Below, piece after piece: positions 1-9,445 of a stretch of 64,000 nucleotides of DNA. Both the position numbers and the translations under genes were made by a program. Location of the stretch: the NCBI RefSeq assembly GCF_001583415.1, contig NZ_CP014475.1, forward strand, positions 3,906,001-3,970,000, read 5' to 3'. The DNA is from Mycolicibacterium phlei (GTDB lineage: Bacteria > Actinomycetota > Actinomycetes > Mycobacteriales > Mycobacteriaceae). Position 1 is the stretch's first letter. The number at the start of each line of letters is the position of its first letter. Under the pieces are notes generated by a model. That model was not told where the DNA came from. It did no database searches and saw nothing but the letters and a program-made list of their open reading frames with translations.

Positions 1-457
1 CCAGCACCGTCGGGTTGTGCACGGTGAAGTGGTCGTTCTCCACATTGACGTCACCGGGGCCGGCCAGCGCGGCGTTGAGCACCTCGAGGTAGTCGCGGGT
101 GTAGGCCGCGGGCTTCTCGTACGGGATGCCGAGCATGTCGCGCACGATCCAGTGGTGCGACGGGCCGACACCGAGCGCCAGCCTGCCGTTGGCCATCGCG
201 TGCACCGAAAGAGCTTGGCGGGCAAGCGCGATCGGATGCTGCGCCTGCAGCGGCACCACCGCGGTGCCCAGCTCGATGCGCGAGGTGTGGGCGGCCATCA
301 GCGCCACCATGGTCAGGCAGTCGAAGTCGTTGGGCACCTGCGGCATCCACGCGGTGTCCATACCGGCCGACTCGGCCCACTCGATATCGGACACCAGCTT
401 GGTGACCTTGCGCGTCATGTCGCCGCGCTCGGCCCCGATCATCACACCGAGCCGCAT
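1..457 (-). CDS. LLM-class (F420-dependent type) oxidoreductase, 3' end outside window
   Basis: Luciferase-like TIM-barrel oxidoreductase, truncated by the window edge: only the first ~152 residues are present. The N-terminus reads MRLGVMIGAERGDM, followed by TAWMPQVPNDFD, the motif AHTSRIELGTAVVPLQAQHP and a GVGPSHHW segment, all typical of mycobacterial LLM proteins that use F420 or FMN. Start chosen at the ATG at 457, one base past the stop of the upstream B12-binding gene, so it is the third gene of the mutase operon. Substrate unknown. The operon suggests oxidation of an acyl-CoA or carboxylic acid intermediate, which is inference. Confidence 0.85.
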   Translation of the reverse strand, partial: MRLGVMIGAERGDMTRKVTKLVSDIEWAESAGMDTAWMPQVPNDFDCLTMVALMAAHTSRIELGTAVVPLQAQHPIALARQALSVHAMANGRLALGVGPSHHWIVRDMLGIPYEKPAAYTRDYLEVLNAALAGPGDVNVENDHFTVHNPTVL

Positions 458-458
458 G

Positions 459-874
<416 letters not shown>

Positions 875-875
<1 letters not shown>

Positions 876-2452
876 CAGAACACCACCGGCTGCTGGAACT
901 CGCCCCACACGTCCTTGAGCGTGGCGACCATCTCGCCGACGGTGCAGTACGCGTTGGCGCAGTCGATCAGGTTGTGCATCAGGTTGCCGTCGCCTTCCGC
1001 CGCGCGGGCCAGCGCCGCCAGTGACTCCTTCACCGCGACGCCGTCCCGCTCCGCCTTGACCTTCGCGAGCCGCTTGAGTTGCAGATCGCGGCCCTGGGCA
1101 TCGAGTTCGTAGGTCGCGATGTCCGGTGGCGGCTCGTCGGTGACGAACTTGTTCACCCCGACCACCGTGCGCGCCCCCGACTCGACCTCCTGGTGGATCT
1201 TGAACGCCTCGTCGGCGATCAGGCCCTGCAGATAGCCGTCCTCGATGCAGCGCACCATGCCGCCGCGCTCCTCGAGGTCGCGCATGATCTCGATGATCTT
1301 CTGCTCGGTGGCGTCGGTGAGCGCCTCTACGAAGTACGACCCGCCGAGCGGATCGGCCACCTTCGTCACCCCGGTCTCGTAGGCCAGGATCTGCTGGGTG
1401 CGCAGCGCCAGCGTCGCCGACTCCTCACTGGGCAGCGCGAACGGCTCATCCCACGCCGCGGTGAACATCGACTGCACACCGCCGAGCACCGCCGCCATCG
1501 CCTCGTAGGCCACCCGCACGAGGTTGTTCTGTGCCTGCGGCGCGTACAGCGACGCCCCGCCGGCCACGCAGCCGAACCGGAACATCGACGCCTTGTCCGT
1601 CGTCGCCCCGTAGCGTTCCCGCACGATCGTCGCCCAGCGCCGCCGGCCCGCCCGGTACTTGGCGATCTCCTCGAAGAAGTCGCCGTGGGTGTAGAAGAAG
1701 AACGAGATCTGCGGGGCGAACTGGTCGATCGTCATCCGCCCGCGCTCGACGACGGTGTCGCAGTAGGTGACGCCGTCGGCCAGGGTGAACGCCATCTCCT
1801 GCACCGCGTTGGCCCCGGCGTCGCGGAAGTGCGCGCCGGCCACCGAGATCGCGTTGAACTTCGGCACCTCGGCAGCACAGAACTCGATGGTGTCGGCGAT
1901 CAGCCGCAGCGACGGCTCCGGCGGCCAGATCCAGGTGCCGCGCGAGGCGTACTCCTTGAGGATGTCGTTCTGGATCGTGCCGGTCAGCTTCTCGCGCGGC
2001 ACGCCCTTCTTCTCGGCGGCGGCGACGTAGAACGCCAGCAGGATCGCCGCGGTGCCGTTGATGGTGAAGCTGGTGCTGATCTTGTCCAGCGGAATGCCCT
2101 CGAAGAGGATCTCGGCGTCGGCGAGGGTGTCGATGGCGACGCCGACGCGGCCCACCTCCTCGCCGTACTCCGGGTCGTCGGAGTCGTACCCGCACTGCGT
2201 CGGCAGGTCCAGCGCCACCGACAGGCCGGTGCCGCCCTGTTCGAGCAGGTACCGGTAGCGCCGGTTGGACTCCTCGGGGGTGCCGAAGCCGGAGTACTGC
2301 CGGAACGTCCACGTCTTACCGCGGTACCCGGTCGCGAAGTTGCCGCGGGTGAACGGATAGGTGCCCGGGGGCGGGGGGTCACCGGCCCGGTCTTCCGGCC
2401 CGTAGACCGGTTGGAGCGGGATCCCCGACGGGGTCTGCACTGGCTCGCTCAT
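875..2452 (-). CDS. Acyl-CoA mutase large subunit (methylmalonyl-CoA mutase family)
   Basis: 525 residues forming the substrate-binding TIM barrel of a B12-dependent acyl-CoA mutase. Key motifs are FRQYSGFGTPEESN, LPTQCGYDSDDP (LPTHRGYDSD in true methylmalonyl-CoA mutases), TIQNDILKEY, PPEPSLRLIAD and the catalytic-His segment AGAHFRDAGA. The H-R to Q-C change in the LPT motif and the separate B12 subunit argue for an isobutyryl- or other acyl-CoA mutase rather than methylmalonyl-CoA mutase. Start ATG at 2452 sits 8 nt below a good promoter; the longer ORF extends through that promoter. It heads a three-gene operon with the B12 subunit and LLM oxidoreductase and diverges from an SDR/acyl-CoA ligase operon, so a CoA-thioester degradation route is likely. 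Confidence 0.9.
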
Positions 2453-2460
2453 CACTGGAT

Positions 2461-2489
2461 AACGTACTTGCAGAAAATGAGAATGCCAA
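2461..2489 (-). promoter_or_regulatory. Promoter of the mutase operon
   Basis: On the minus strand TTGGCA (2489-2484), a 17-nt spacer and TACGTT (2466-2461) form a sigma-70-like promoter whose -10 box ends 8 nt before the ATG at 2452, predicting a leaderless or near-leaderless mRNA. The -35 box lies inside the first copy of the 29-bp direct repeat. No cobalamin riboswitch was recognised in the 209-nt divergent spacer. Confidence 0.5.
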
Positions 2490-2603
2490 TACCGCACACG
2501 GGAAAGATCCAGTGAGTACGGTGCGCGGAGACCTCGGTCAACCACCCGAATATGCGGTACACAGCGATTATGGGACTTGCGTAAGATGAGAATGCCAATT
2601 CCG
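2466..2603. repeat. Two 29-bp direct repeats in the divergent promoter region
   Basis: Copies at 2466-2494 and 2575-2603 share 25 of 29 bases around the core TGAGAATGCCAAT, 109 bp apart. They lie between the divergent mutase and SDR operons and look like paired regulator-binding or promoter modules, since each contains TTGGCATTCTCA on the minus strand. The factor is unknown; the sequence does not match the KstR (TnnAACnnGTTnnA) or KstR2 motifs. Confidence 0.6.
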
Positions 2604-2661
2604 AATGCGTTCCGGGTCCGCTAGCATCGGCACGACGGAGTCGCCTGCCCCGAGGAGGTCC

Positions 2662-3486
2662 ATGTCCGCCTTTACTGACCGCACGCTGGTGGTGTCCGGC
2701 GGCAGTCGCGGAATCGGCTTGGCGATCGCGCTCGCCGCGGCCCGCCGCGGCGCCAACGTCGTGTTGCTGGCGAAGACCGCCGAGCCCCACCCCAAGCTCC
2801 CGGGGACGGTCTACACCGCCGTCGAGGAGGTACAGGCCGCCGGCGGCAAGGGGGTGGCCGTGGTGGGCGACGTCCGCAAGGAGGAAGACGTGCAGCGCGC
2901 CGTCGACGCGGCCGTGGAGAACTTCGGCGGCATCGACGCCGTCATCAACAACGCCAGCGCGATCGCCACCGAGCCGACCGAGCAGCTGACCGCCAAGAAG
3001 TTCGACCTGATGATGGACATCAACGTCCGCGGCACGTTCCTGCTCACCAAGGCGGCGCTCCCGCACCTGCGCCGCTCGGCCGACGCGCACGTCATCACGC
3101 TGGCTCCCCCGCTGAACCTCAACCCGCACTGGCTGGGCGCACACCCGTCGTACACGTTGTCCAAGTACGGGATGACGCTGCTGTCGCTGGGCTGGGCCGC
3201 CGAGTACGCCGACGCCGGAATCGGTTTCAGCTGCCTGTGGCCGCAGACCTACATCGCGACGGCCGCGGTGGCCAACGCGCCGGGCTTCTCCGATGCCCTG
3301 GACCGGTCGCGCGATCCGCAGATCATGGGCGACGCGGCGGCGCTGATCCTGTCGCGCCCGCCTGCCGACGTGAACGGCAAGTGCTTCATCGACGCCGATC
3401 TGCTGCGCGAGTCCGGCGTGACCGACCTGTCCCGTTACGGCGGTGGGGACGACCCCATCCTTGATATCTTCGTCGACAAATCATGA
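2662..3486 (+). CDS. SDR family oxidoreductase, HSDL2-like
   Basis: 274-residue short-chain dehydrogenase. The Rossmann motif GGSRGIGLA is near residue 12, NNAS follows about 100 residues in, and the catalytic YTLSKYGM is intact. The PPLNLNPHW and LWPQTYIATAA segments resemble the SDR domain of human HSDL2. The residue expected to be the catalytic Ser is Ala (TLAPPLN versus NISPPLN in HSDL2), an oddity listed in the findings. The ATG at 2662 follows a GAGGAGG ribosome site at 2652; the longer ORF start at 2605 lacks one. It overlaps the following acyl-CoA ligase by ATGA, so the two are coupled. Substrate unknown; a 3-hydroxyacyl or 2-hydroxyacyl compound is plausible. Confidence 0.85.
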   Translation: MSAFTDRTLVVSGGSRGIGLAIALAAARRGANVVLLAKTAEPHPKLPGTVYTAVEEVQAAGGKGVAVVGDVRKEEDVQRAVDAAVENFGGIDAVINNASAIATEPTEQLTAKKFDLMMDINVRGTFLLTKAALPHLRRSADAHVITLAPPLNLNPHWLGAHPSYTLSKYGMTLLSLGWAAEYADAGIGFSCLWPQTYIATAAVANAPGFSDALDRSRDPQIMGDAAALILSRPPADVNGKCFIDADLLRESGVTDLSRYGGGDDPILDIFVDKS

Positions 3487-4970
3487 GCATCTCGCTGCTG
3501 CTCGAGATGGCCTCGAGCAATCCCGACCGGACCGCCGTGGTGTCCGGTGACTTACGTTTGACCACAGGGGAATTGAGCACGCTGGCCGACGGCGGTGCCG
3601 GCGTCATCGCCGCGTCGGGCGCCGAGCATGTCGCCTACGTGGGTCTGGGCGGGGCGATGCTGCCGCTGCTGCTGTTCTCCTCCGCGCGCGCCGGCGTGCC
3701 GGTGACGCCGCTGAACTACCGGCTGTCCGCAGAGGGGCTGCGCGAGCTCATCGACCGGCTGCCCCAGCCGCTGGTGGTCGTCGACAAGGCGTACCGGGAC
3801 ATGGTCGCCGGCGTCGGTAAGCAGGTGGTCGGCTCCGACGAGTTCCTCGACAACGCCCGCACGGCCGAACCCGCCGCGGAGTTCCCGGACCCCGAGGACG
3901 TCGGCGTCGTGCTGTTCACCTCGGGCACCACATCGCGGCCGAAAGCCGTTGAACTGACCCATAACAACCTGACCAGCTACATCACCGGCACGGTCGAGTT
4001 CGACTCAGCCGAACCCGACGACGCCGCGCTGATCTGCGTGCCGCCGTACCACATCGCCGGCGTCAGCGCCGCGCTGTCGAACCTGTACGCGGGCCGCCGG
4101 ATGGTGTACCTGCCGCAGTTCGATCCCCGCGAGTGGGTGCGGCTGGTGCAGCAGGAGGGCGTGACGTCGGCGACGGTGGTGCCGACGATGCTCGACCGCA
4201 TCGTCACCGTCCTGGAGGCCGACGGAGCGACGCTGTCCACACTGCGCACCCTGGCCTACGGCGGCTCGAAGGTGCCACTGCCCTTGGTGCGCAAGGCTCT
4301 TGAGCTGATGCCCGACGTCGGGTTCGTCAACGCCTACGGGCTGACCGAGACCAGCTCGACGATCGCCGTTCTCGGTCCCGAGGACCACCGCACCGCGCTG
4401 GCGTCCGACGACGAGAAGGTGCTGCGCCGGCTGGGGTCGGTCGGCCAGCCGGTCCCCGGTATCGAGGTGCAGATCCGCGACGACGAGGGCAACGTCCTGG
4501 GTCCGGGCGAGACCGGTGAACTGTATGTGCGCGGCGAGCAGGTGTCCGGGCGCTACGCCGAGATCGGGTCGGTGCTCGACGAGAACGGCTGGTTCCCGAC
4601 CAAGGACGTCGCGATGCTCGACGAGGACGGCTACCTGTTCATCGGCGGGCGCTCCGACGACACGATCATCCGCGGCGGCGAGAACATCGCCCCCGCCGAG
4701 ATCGAGGACGTGCTGGTCGAACACCCACAGGTCCGCGACTGCGCGGTGTTCGGCGCCGAGGACGCCGAGTGGGGCCAGATCATCGTCGCCGCGGTGGTGC
4801 CCGCCAACGGTTCGACACCGGACCCCGAGGCGCTGCGCGAGTTCGTCCGCGGCCAGCTGCGCGGATCCCGCACCCCCGACCGGGTGATTTTCCTCGACGA
4901 ACTGCCCACCAGTCCGACCGGCAAGGTGTTGCGGCGCGAGCTGGTTGCCGAGTTCACCGCTAGTTCTTAA
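3483..4970 (+). CDS. Acyl-CoA synthetase (FadD-type AMP-forming ligase)
   Basis: 495 residues, class I adenylate-forming enzyme that activates a carboxylic acid to acyl-AMP and then acyl-CoA. Visible motifs are the P-loop LFTSGTTSRPKAVELTH (about residues 145-161), A5 YGLTETSS, A7/A8 with GWFPTKDVA and GGRSDDTIIRGGENIAPAEIE, and the catalytic Lys in PTSPTGKVLRRELV near the C-terminus. It starts within the stop of the SDR gene (ATGA at 3483). The pair plus the divergent B12 mutase suggest activation and rearrangement of a branched or short carboxylic acid; chain-length preference cannot be deduced. Confidence 0.9.
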   Translation: MSISLLLEMASSNPDRTAVVSGDLRLTTGELSTLADGGAGVIAASGAEHVAYVGLGGAMLPLLLFSSARAGVPVTPLNYRLSAEGLRELIDRLPQPLVVVDKAYRDMVAGVGKQVVGSDEFLDNARTAEPAAEFPDPEDVGVVLFTSGTTSRPKAVELTHNNLTSYITGTVEFDSAEPDDAALICVPPYHIAGVSAALSNLYAGRRMVYLPQFDPREWVRLVQQEGVTSATVVPTMLDRIVTVLEADGATLSTLRTLAYGGSKVPLPLVRKALELMPDVGFVNAYGLTETSSTIAVLGPEDHRTALASDDEKVLRRLGSVGQPVPGIEVQIRDDEGNVLGPGETGELYVRGEQVSGRYAEIGSVLDENGWFPTKDVAMLDEDGYLFIGGRSDDTIIRGGENIAPAEIEDVLVEHPQVRDCAVFGAEDAEWGQIIVAAVVPANGSTPDPEALREFVRGQLRGSRTPDRVIFLDELPTSPTGKVLRRELVAEFTASS

Positions 4971-4996
4971 GAAGCCAATTCGCAAGGAGTCCAAGG

Positions 4997-5299
4997 ATGA
5001 TCAAGAACGGCACCCGACTGCAGAGCCAGGTCTGCGACACCCAGGTGATCGTGGTTCGCGCCTCGGAGAAGCTCGACGACCTGCGCGCCGGGGGTGTGCC
5101 GATGATCCCCCTCGACGCCGAGAAGGATCCGGGCGCCCAGCTCGACCCGGCGTTCGCCGACGGCAACGCGATGGGCAAACGCTACGTCGACGAGGACGGC
5201 GCCGAGGTGCTGGTCACCAAGGCGGGCAAGGGCACGTTGAGCGTCGGCACCACGCCGCTGAGCCTGAAGGAAGCCAAGCCGCTGCCCGCCAGCGACTGA
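4997..5299 (+). CDS. Conserved small protein of unknown function
   Basis: 100 residues with one Cys (residue 13), no signal peptide or membrane segment. It starts with ATG after AAGGAGTCCAAGG and lies 26 nt downstream of the acyl-CoA ligase, so it probably ends that operon. Acidic and glycine-rich stretches (PLDAEKDPGAQLDP, KAGKGTLSVGTTPLSL) suggest a small beta-rich fold. I do not recognise the family. Co-transcription with an SDR and an acyl-CoA ligase is the only clue to its role. Confidence 0.7.
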   Translation: MIKNGTRLQSQVCDTQVIVVRASEKLDDLRAGGVPMIPLDAEKDPGAQLDPAFADGNAMGKRYVDEDGAEVLVTKAGKGTLSVGTTPLSLKEAKPLPASD

Positions 5300-5312
5300 T
5301 ACCGTCTCGGGC

Positions 5313-6779
5313 GTGAGGCCGCGCCGCCTGCTGATCCGATACACGGCGGGGCTGACGTCGGCTTATCTACTCACCGCCGGTGAGGTCATCGCGATCGTGC
5401 TGGCGCTGGGCGGCCGTGATGTCCTGACCGTCGGCAACATCGCCACCGCCGCGGCGCTGCTGGTCGTCGGGGCCGTCGTGGTCTGCGGCAGCGCCGTGGC
5501 GATCCTGCGCCCGTCGCTGCGCTTCCTGCGCGAGGGCCGGCCACCCACCGAGGCCGAACGCCTGTCGACGCTGCAGATGATGGGGCGGCAGTCGGCGGCG
5601 ACGCTGGCACCCTGGCTGGTCGCGGCCGGCGTGCTGATCCCGATGAACCTGGCGGCGGGCAGCCGGGCACTCGCGGTGATCGGCTCGGCGATGCTGTTCG
5701 GCGCCGTCGCCACGGTGTGCACCGGGTTCCTGTTCACGCTGCGCACCCTGCGGCCGGTACTGGCCGGCATCGCACCGGACTCCACCGTGCCCCGGATCAT
5801 CGCCCCCGGCGTGCGCGCGCGGCTGATGCTGATGTGGACGGTCTGCACCGGGCTGCCGGGCCTGGCCATCGCCACGCTGCTGGTGATGCGCGCCAACGGC
5901 TGGCTGCTCGAGGAGACCGCGGCCATCGAGCTGGCGCTGCTGGTGCTGGCGTTGGTGGCGGTGGTGCTCGGACTGCGCGCGCTGATCCTGACCTCGATGT
6001 CGATCTCGGATCCGCTGCAGGAGGTGATCCAGGCGATGGCCGACGTCGAGAAGGGCCGCATCGACCGCTCGGTCGACGTCTACGAGTGGTCCGAGATCGG
6101 CCGTCTGCAGCGTGGTTTCAACAGCATGGTGGCCGGACTGCGGGAACGCGACCGGCTGCGCGACCTGTTCGGCCGCCACGTCGGCGAGGAGGTGGCCCGG
6201 CGCGCGGTGCGGGAGAACGTCTCGCTCACCGGCGACGTGCGCGTGGCCGCCGTGCTGTTCATCGACCTGGTGGACTCGACCAGGCTGGCCGCCACCCACG
6301 AACCCGAACAGGTCGCCGCACTGCTCAACGACTTCTTCCGCGTCGTGGTCGCCGCCGTCGACGAACGGCACGGCCTGATCAACAAGTTCCAGGGTGACGC
6401 GGCGCTGGCGGTGTTCGGCGCACCGCTGCGCATCGACGCGCCGGAGACCGCCGCGCTGAGCACCGCCCGCGCGCTGGCCACCGAACTGAGGGCGCTGGGC
6501 CTGGACTTCGGTATCGGGGTGTCCGCGGGTGCGGTGTTCGCGGGCAACATCGGCGCCGAGAACCGCTACGAGTACACCGTGATCGGCGACCCGGTGAACG
6601 AGGCCGCCCGGCTGGCGGACCGGGCCAAGGAGTTCGACGCCCGAGTGCTGTGCTCAGGTACCGCGTTGTCCCACGCCGACGAGGACGAGCGGCGGTGGTG
6701 GACTCCCGCCGGGTCGGAGGTGCTGCGGGGCCGCACCGCGCCGACGCAGTTGGCCGTGCCGATCTCCGAACCCGGTTAG
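5313..6779 (+). CDS. Membrane class III adenylyl cyclase with HAMP domain
   Basis: 488 residues: about six hydrophobic segments in residues 1-230, a HAMP linker (MSISDPLQEVIQAMADVEKG to VYEWSEIGRLQRGFNSM, about 226-270), and a C-terminal class III cyclase domain. Metal-binding Asp residues sit in AVLFIDLVDST and KFQGDAALAVFGAP. Lys in NKFQGD and Asp in YTVIGDPVNEAARL are the adenine-specifying pair, and the Asn/Arg of NEAARLADR are the transition-state residues, so it should make cAMP. The architecture matches Rv1318c-Rv1320c and Rv3645 of M. tuberculosis. GTG start at 5313, 13 nt after the preceding gene. The input signal is unknown. Confidence 0.92.
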   Translation: MRPRRLLIRYTAGLTSAYLLTAGEVIAIVLALGGRDVLTVGNIATAAALLVVGAVVVCGSAVAILRPSLRFLREGRPPTEAERLSTLQMMGRQSAATLAPWLVAAGVLIPMNLAAGSRALAVIGSAMLFGAVATVCTGFLFTLRTLRPVLAGIAPDSTVPRIIAPGVRARLMLMWTVCTGLPGLAIATLLVMRANGWLLEETAAIELALLVLALVAVVLGLRALILTSMSISDPLQEVIQAMADVEKGRIDRSVDVYEWSEIGRLQRGFNSMVAGLRERDRLRDLFGRHVGEEVARRAVRENVSLTGDVRVAAVLFIDLVDSTRLAATHEPEQVAALLNDFFRVVVAAVDERHGLINKFQGDAALAVFGAPLRIDAPETAALSTARALATELRALGLDFGIGVSAGAVFAGNIGAENRYEYTVIGDPVNEAARLADRAKEFDARVLCSGTALSHADEDERRWWTPAGSEVLRGRTAPTQLAVPISEPG

Positions 6780-6808
6780 AACCGCGGCGAGACGGGAATC
6801 AGGTCGGT

Positions 6809-8104
6809 ATGGCTGCGGATGCGCGGACGCTGAGAACCGCCGTCGGGGGCGCGGCGGTCGGCAACACCGTCGAGTGGTTCGACTTCGCCATCTACGGATT
6901 CCTGGCGACGTACATCGCCGACAAGTTCTTCCCGCCCGGTGACGAGACCGCCGCGCTGCTCAGCACGTTCGCGATCTTCGCCGCCGCGTTCTTCATGCGC
7001 CCGCTCGGCGGGTTCTTCTTCGGCCCGCTGGCCGACCGGATCGGCCGCCAGCGGGTGCTCGCCCTGGTGATCCTGCTGATGTCGGCGTCCACGCTGGCGA
7101 TCGGGTTGGTGCCCAGCTACGACTCGATCGGCGTCGCGGCGCCGCTGCTGCTGCTGGTGCTGCGCTGCCTGCAGGGATTCTCGGCGGGCGGCGAGTACGG
7201 CAGCGGCGCGTGCTTTCTGGCCGAGTACGCACCCGACCGGCACCGCGGCTTCATCGTCTCGTTTCTGGTGTGGTCGGTGGTCATCGGCTTCCTGCTCGGC
7301 TCGCTGACCGTCACCGGTCTGGAGGCCGTGCTGTCGCAGAGCGCGATGGACTCCTACGGCTGGCGGATCCCGTTCCTGATCGCCGGTGTGCTGGGCGTCG
7401 TCGGGCTCTACATCCGGCTCAAGCTGGCGGACACCCCGGAGTTCGAGCGGCTGCGCGACGAGGGTGGGGTCGCCGAATCGCCGCTGCGCGAGGCGGTCTC
7501 CACGTCGTGGCGGCCGATCCTGCAGATCATCGGTCTGGTGGTGATCCACAACGTCGGCTTCTACCTGGTGTTCACCTACCTGCCAAGCTATTTCACCCAG
7601 ACGCTGAACTTCAGCAAGATCGACGCGTTCATCTCGATCACGGTTGCGTGTCTGGTCGCGATCGTCCTGATCCCGCCGCTGGGGGCACTGTCGGACCGCA
7701 TCGGCCGCAAACCGTTGCTGTACACCGGCGCGATCGCCTTCGCCGTCGGCGTCTATCCGATGTTCCTGCTGCTCAATTCGGGATCTCTGGCGGCCGCGGT
7801 CGCCGCGCACGCGGTGCTGTCGGCGATTGAGGCGGTGTTCGTGTCGGCGTCGCTGGCCGCCGGGGCCGAGCTGTTCGCCACCCGGGTGCGCTCCAGCGGC
7901 TACTCGATCGGCTACAACGTTTCGGTGGCGATCTTCGGCGGCACCGCACCGTATGTGGCGACCTGGCTCGTGGCGCGCACCGGCAACCAGATGGCGCCCG
8001 CCTTCTACGTGATCGCGGCGGCGGTGATCACGCTGGCGACACTGCTGACCATGCGGGAGACCGCGCGCCGCCCGCTGCGCGCGCACATAGCGCACATCGA
8101 TTGA
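6809..8104 (+). CDS. MFS transporter, metabolite:H+ symporter (MHS) family
   Basis: 431 residues with about 12 membrane spans. Family signatures are NTVEWFDFAIYG in TM1, the loop 2-3 motif GPLADRIGRQRVL, the TM4 motif RCLQGFSAGGEYGSG and the second-half repeat GALSDRIGRKPLL. MHS members such as ProP, KgtP and ShiA import dicarboxylates, betaines or aromatic acids with protons; specificity is not visible here. ATG at 6809 chosen because the longer in-frame ORF overlaps the cyclase gene. A closely related, frameshifted transporter follows directly, suggesting tandem duplication. Confidence 0.9.
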   Translation: MAADARTLRTAVGGAAVGNTVEWFDFAIYGFLATYIADKFFPPGDETAALLSTFAIFAAAFFMRPLGGFFFGPLADRIGRQRVLALVILLMSASTLAIGLVPSYDSIGVAAPLLLLVLRCLQGFSAGGEYGSGACFLAEYAPDRHRGFIVSFLVWSVVIGFLLGSLTVTGLEAVLSQSAMDSYGWRIPFLIAGVLGVVGLYIRLKLADTPEFERLRDEGGVAESPLREAVSTSWRPILQIIGLVVIHNVGFYLVFTYLPSYFTQTLNFSKIDAFISITVACLVAIVLIPPLGALSDRIGRKPLLYTGAIAFAVGVYPMFLLLNSGSLAAAVAAHAVLSAIEAVFVSASLAAGAELFATRVRSSGYSIGYNVSVAIFGGTAPYVATWLVARTGNQMAPAFYVIAAAVITLATLLTMRETARRPLRAHIAHID

Positions 8105-8150
8105 GCGCAAAGGCGTCGTGCGAAACGCCCTGTGACCGCAGACTTGAACC

Positions 8151-9436
8151 ATGTCGACGGTCTCATCCCGGGTCTCGCCGATGCGCGTCGCGTTGGCCAG
8201 CTTCATCGGTACGACGGTGGAGTTCTACGACTTCCTCATCTACGGCACCGCCGCGGCCCTGGTGTTCCCCAAGCTGTTCTTCCCGCGGTCTCCCCTGCGA
8301 CGGGCCTGCTGCTGTCATTCGCCACCTTCGGCGTCGGCTTCGTCGCGCGCCCGCTCGGCGGCATCGTGTTCGGGCATTTCGGGGACCGGGTGGGCCGCAA
8401 GAGGATGCTGGTGTACTCGCTGCTGATCATGGGCGGGGCGACGGTGCTGATGGGGCTGCTGCCCACCTACGACCAGATCGGCCTGGCGGCCCCGATCCTG
8501 CTCACCCTGCTGCGGCTGGCGCAGGGCTTCGCGGTCGGTGGCGAGTGGGGCGGTGCGACGCTGATGGCCGTCGAGCACGCCGCGGCCGAGCGCAAGGGTC
8601 TGTACGGGGCGTTCCCCCAGATGGGCGCACCGGGCGGGACAGCGTGCGCGACGCTGGCGTTCTGGGCGGTGTCGCAACTGCCCGACGATCAGTTCCTGTC
8701 GTGGGGGTGGCGAATCCCGTTCCTGGCCAGCGCCGTGCTCATCGCGATCGGGCTGGCGATCCGGCTGTCGGTGACCGAGAGCCCGGATTTCGCCGCGCTG
8801 CGGGAACGCGAACGGGTGGCCCGGATGCCGATCGCCGAGGCCTTCCGCACGCACTGGCGCCAGATCCTGCTTGTCGCAGGCGCGTACCTGTCGCAGGGTG
8901 TGTTCGCCTACATCTGCGTGGCCTATCTGGTCTCTTACGGCACCACGGTCGCCGGAATCGACCGCACACACGCGCTTTTCGGCGTCGCGCTGGCCGCGGT
9001 GGTCGCCGTGTTCAGCTATCCGGTGTGCGGGGCGCTGTCGGACCGGATCGGTCGCCTGCCGGTGTTTCTGGCCGGGGTGATCGCGATGGGGCTGTCGGTG
9101 TGGCCGGTGTTCGCGCTGATCAACACCGGCAGCGCGGTGTGGTTCGCGGTTGCGCTGCTGCTGGTCTTCGGGTTCGCGATGGCGCCGGCGGCCGGGGTGA
9201 CCGGCTCGCTGTTCAGCCTGTCGTTCGAGCCCGATGTGCGCTACAGCGGTGTCTCGATCGGCTACACGCTGTCGCAGGTGGTGGGGTCGGCCTTCGCCCC
9301 GACGATCGCCGCGGCCCTGTACGCCGCGACCAAGACCAGTGACTCGATTGTCGCGTATCTCGTTGCGGTGTCGGTGATCTCGGCGATCTCGGCCGTGCTG
9401 CTGCAGATTGTCAACAATCGCCGGTCTGTGGCATGA
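8151..9436 (+). pseudogene. MHS-family MFS transporter broken by a single-base frameshift
   Basis: Residues 1-45 (MSTVSSRVSPMRVALASFIG, then GTTVEFYDFLIYG and FPKLFFP) are read from 8151 in one frame. The remaining ~385 residues (SPATGLLLSFATFGVGFVAR, GHFGDRVGRKRM, RLAQGFAVGGEWGG, GALSDRIGRLPVF) continue one frame over. The junction is at 8282-8288, TTCTTCCCGCGGTC; restoring one C to the CCC run gives FFPAVSPATG and an intact MHS transporter. Either the gene is a recent pseudogene or the assembly lost one base of a homopolymer. Everything after the junction is undamaged, which argues for a very recent event or an error. Confidence refers to the presence of the frameshift in this sequence. Confidence 0.85.
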
Positions 9437-9445
9437 TCGTGCCCC

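Noticed and set aside
2453..2661. Cobalamin riboswitch ahead of the B12-dependent mutase
   Set aside because: No B12 box or large conserved structure, and the promoter predicts almost no leader.
6776..8206. 476-codon frame antisense to the first MFS transporter
   Set aside because: Gln/Arg-rich shadow with no recognisable motif or ribosome site.
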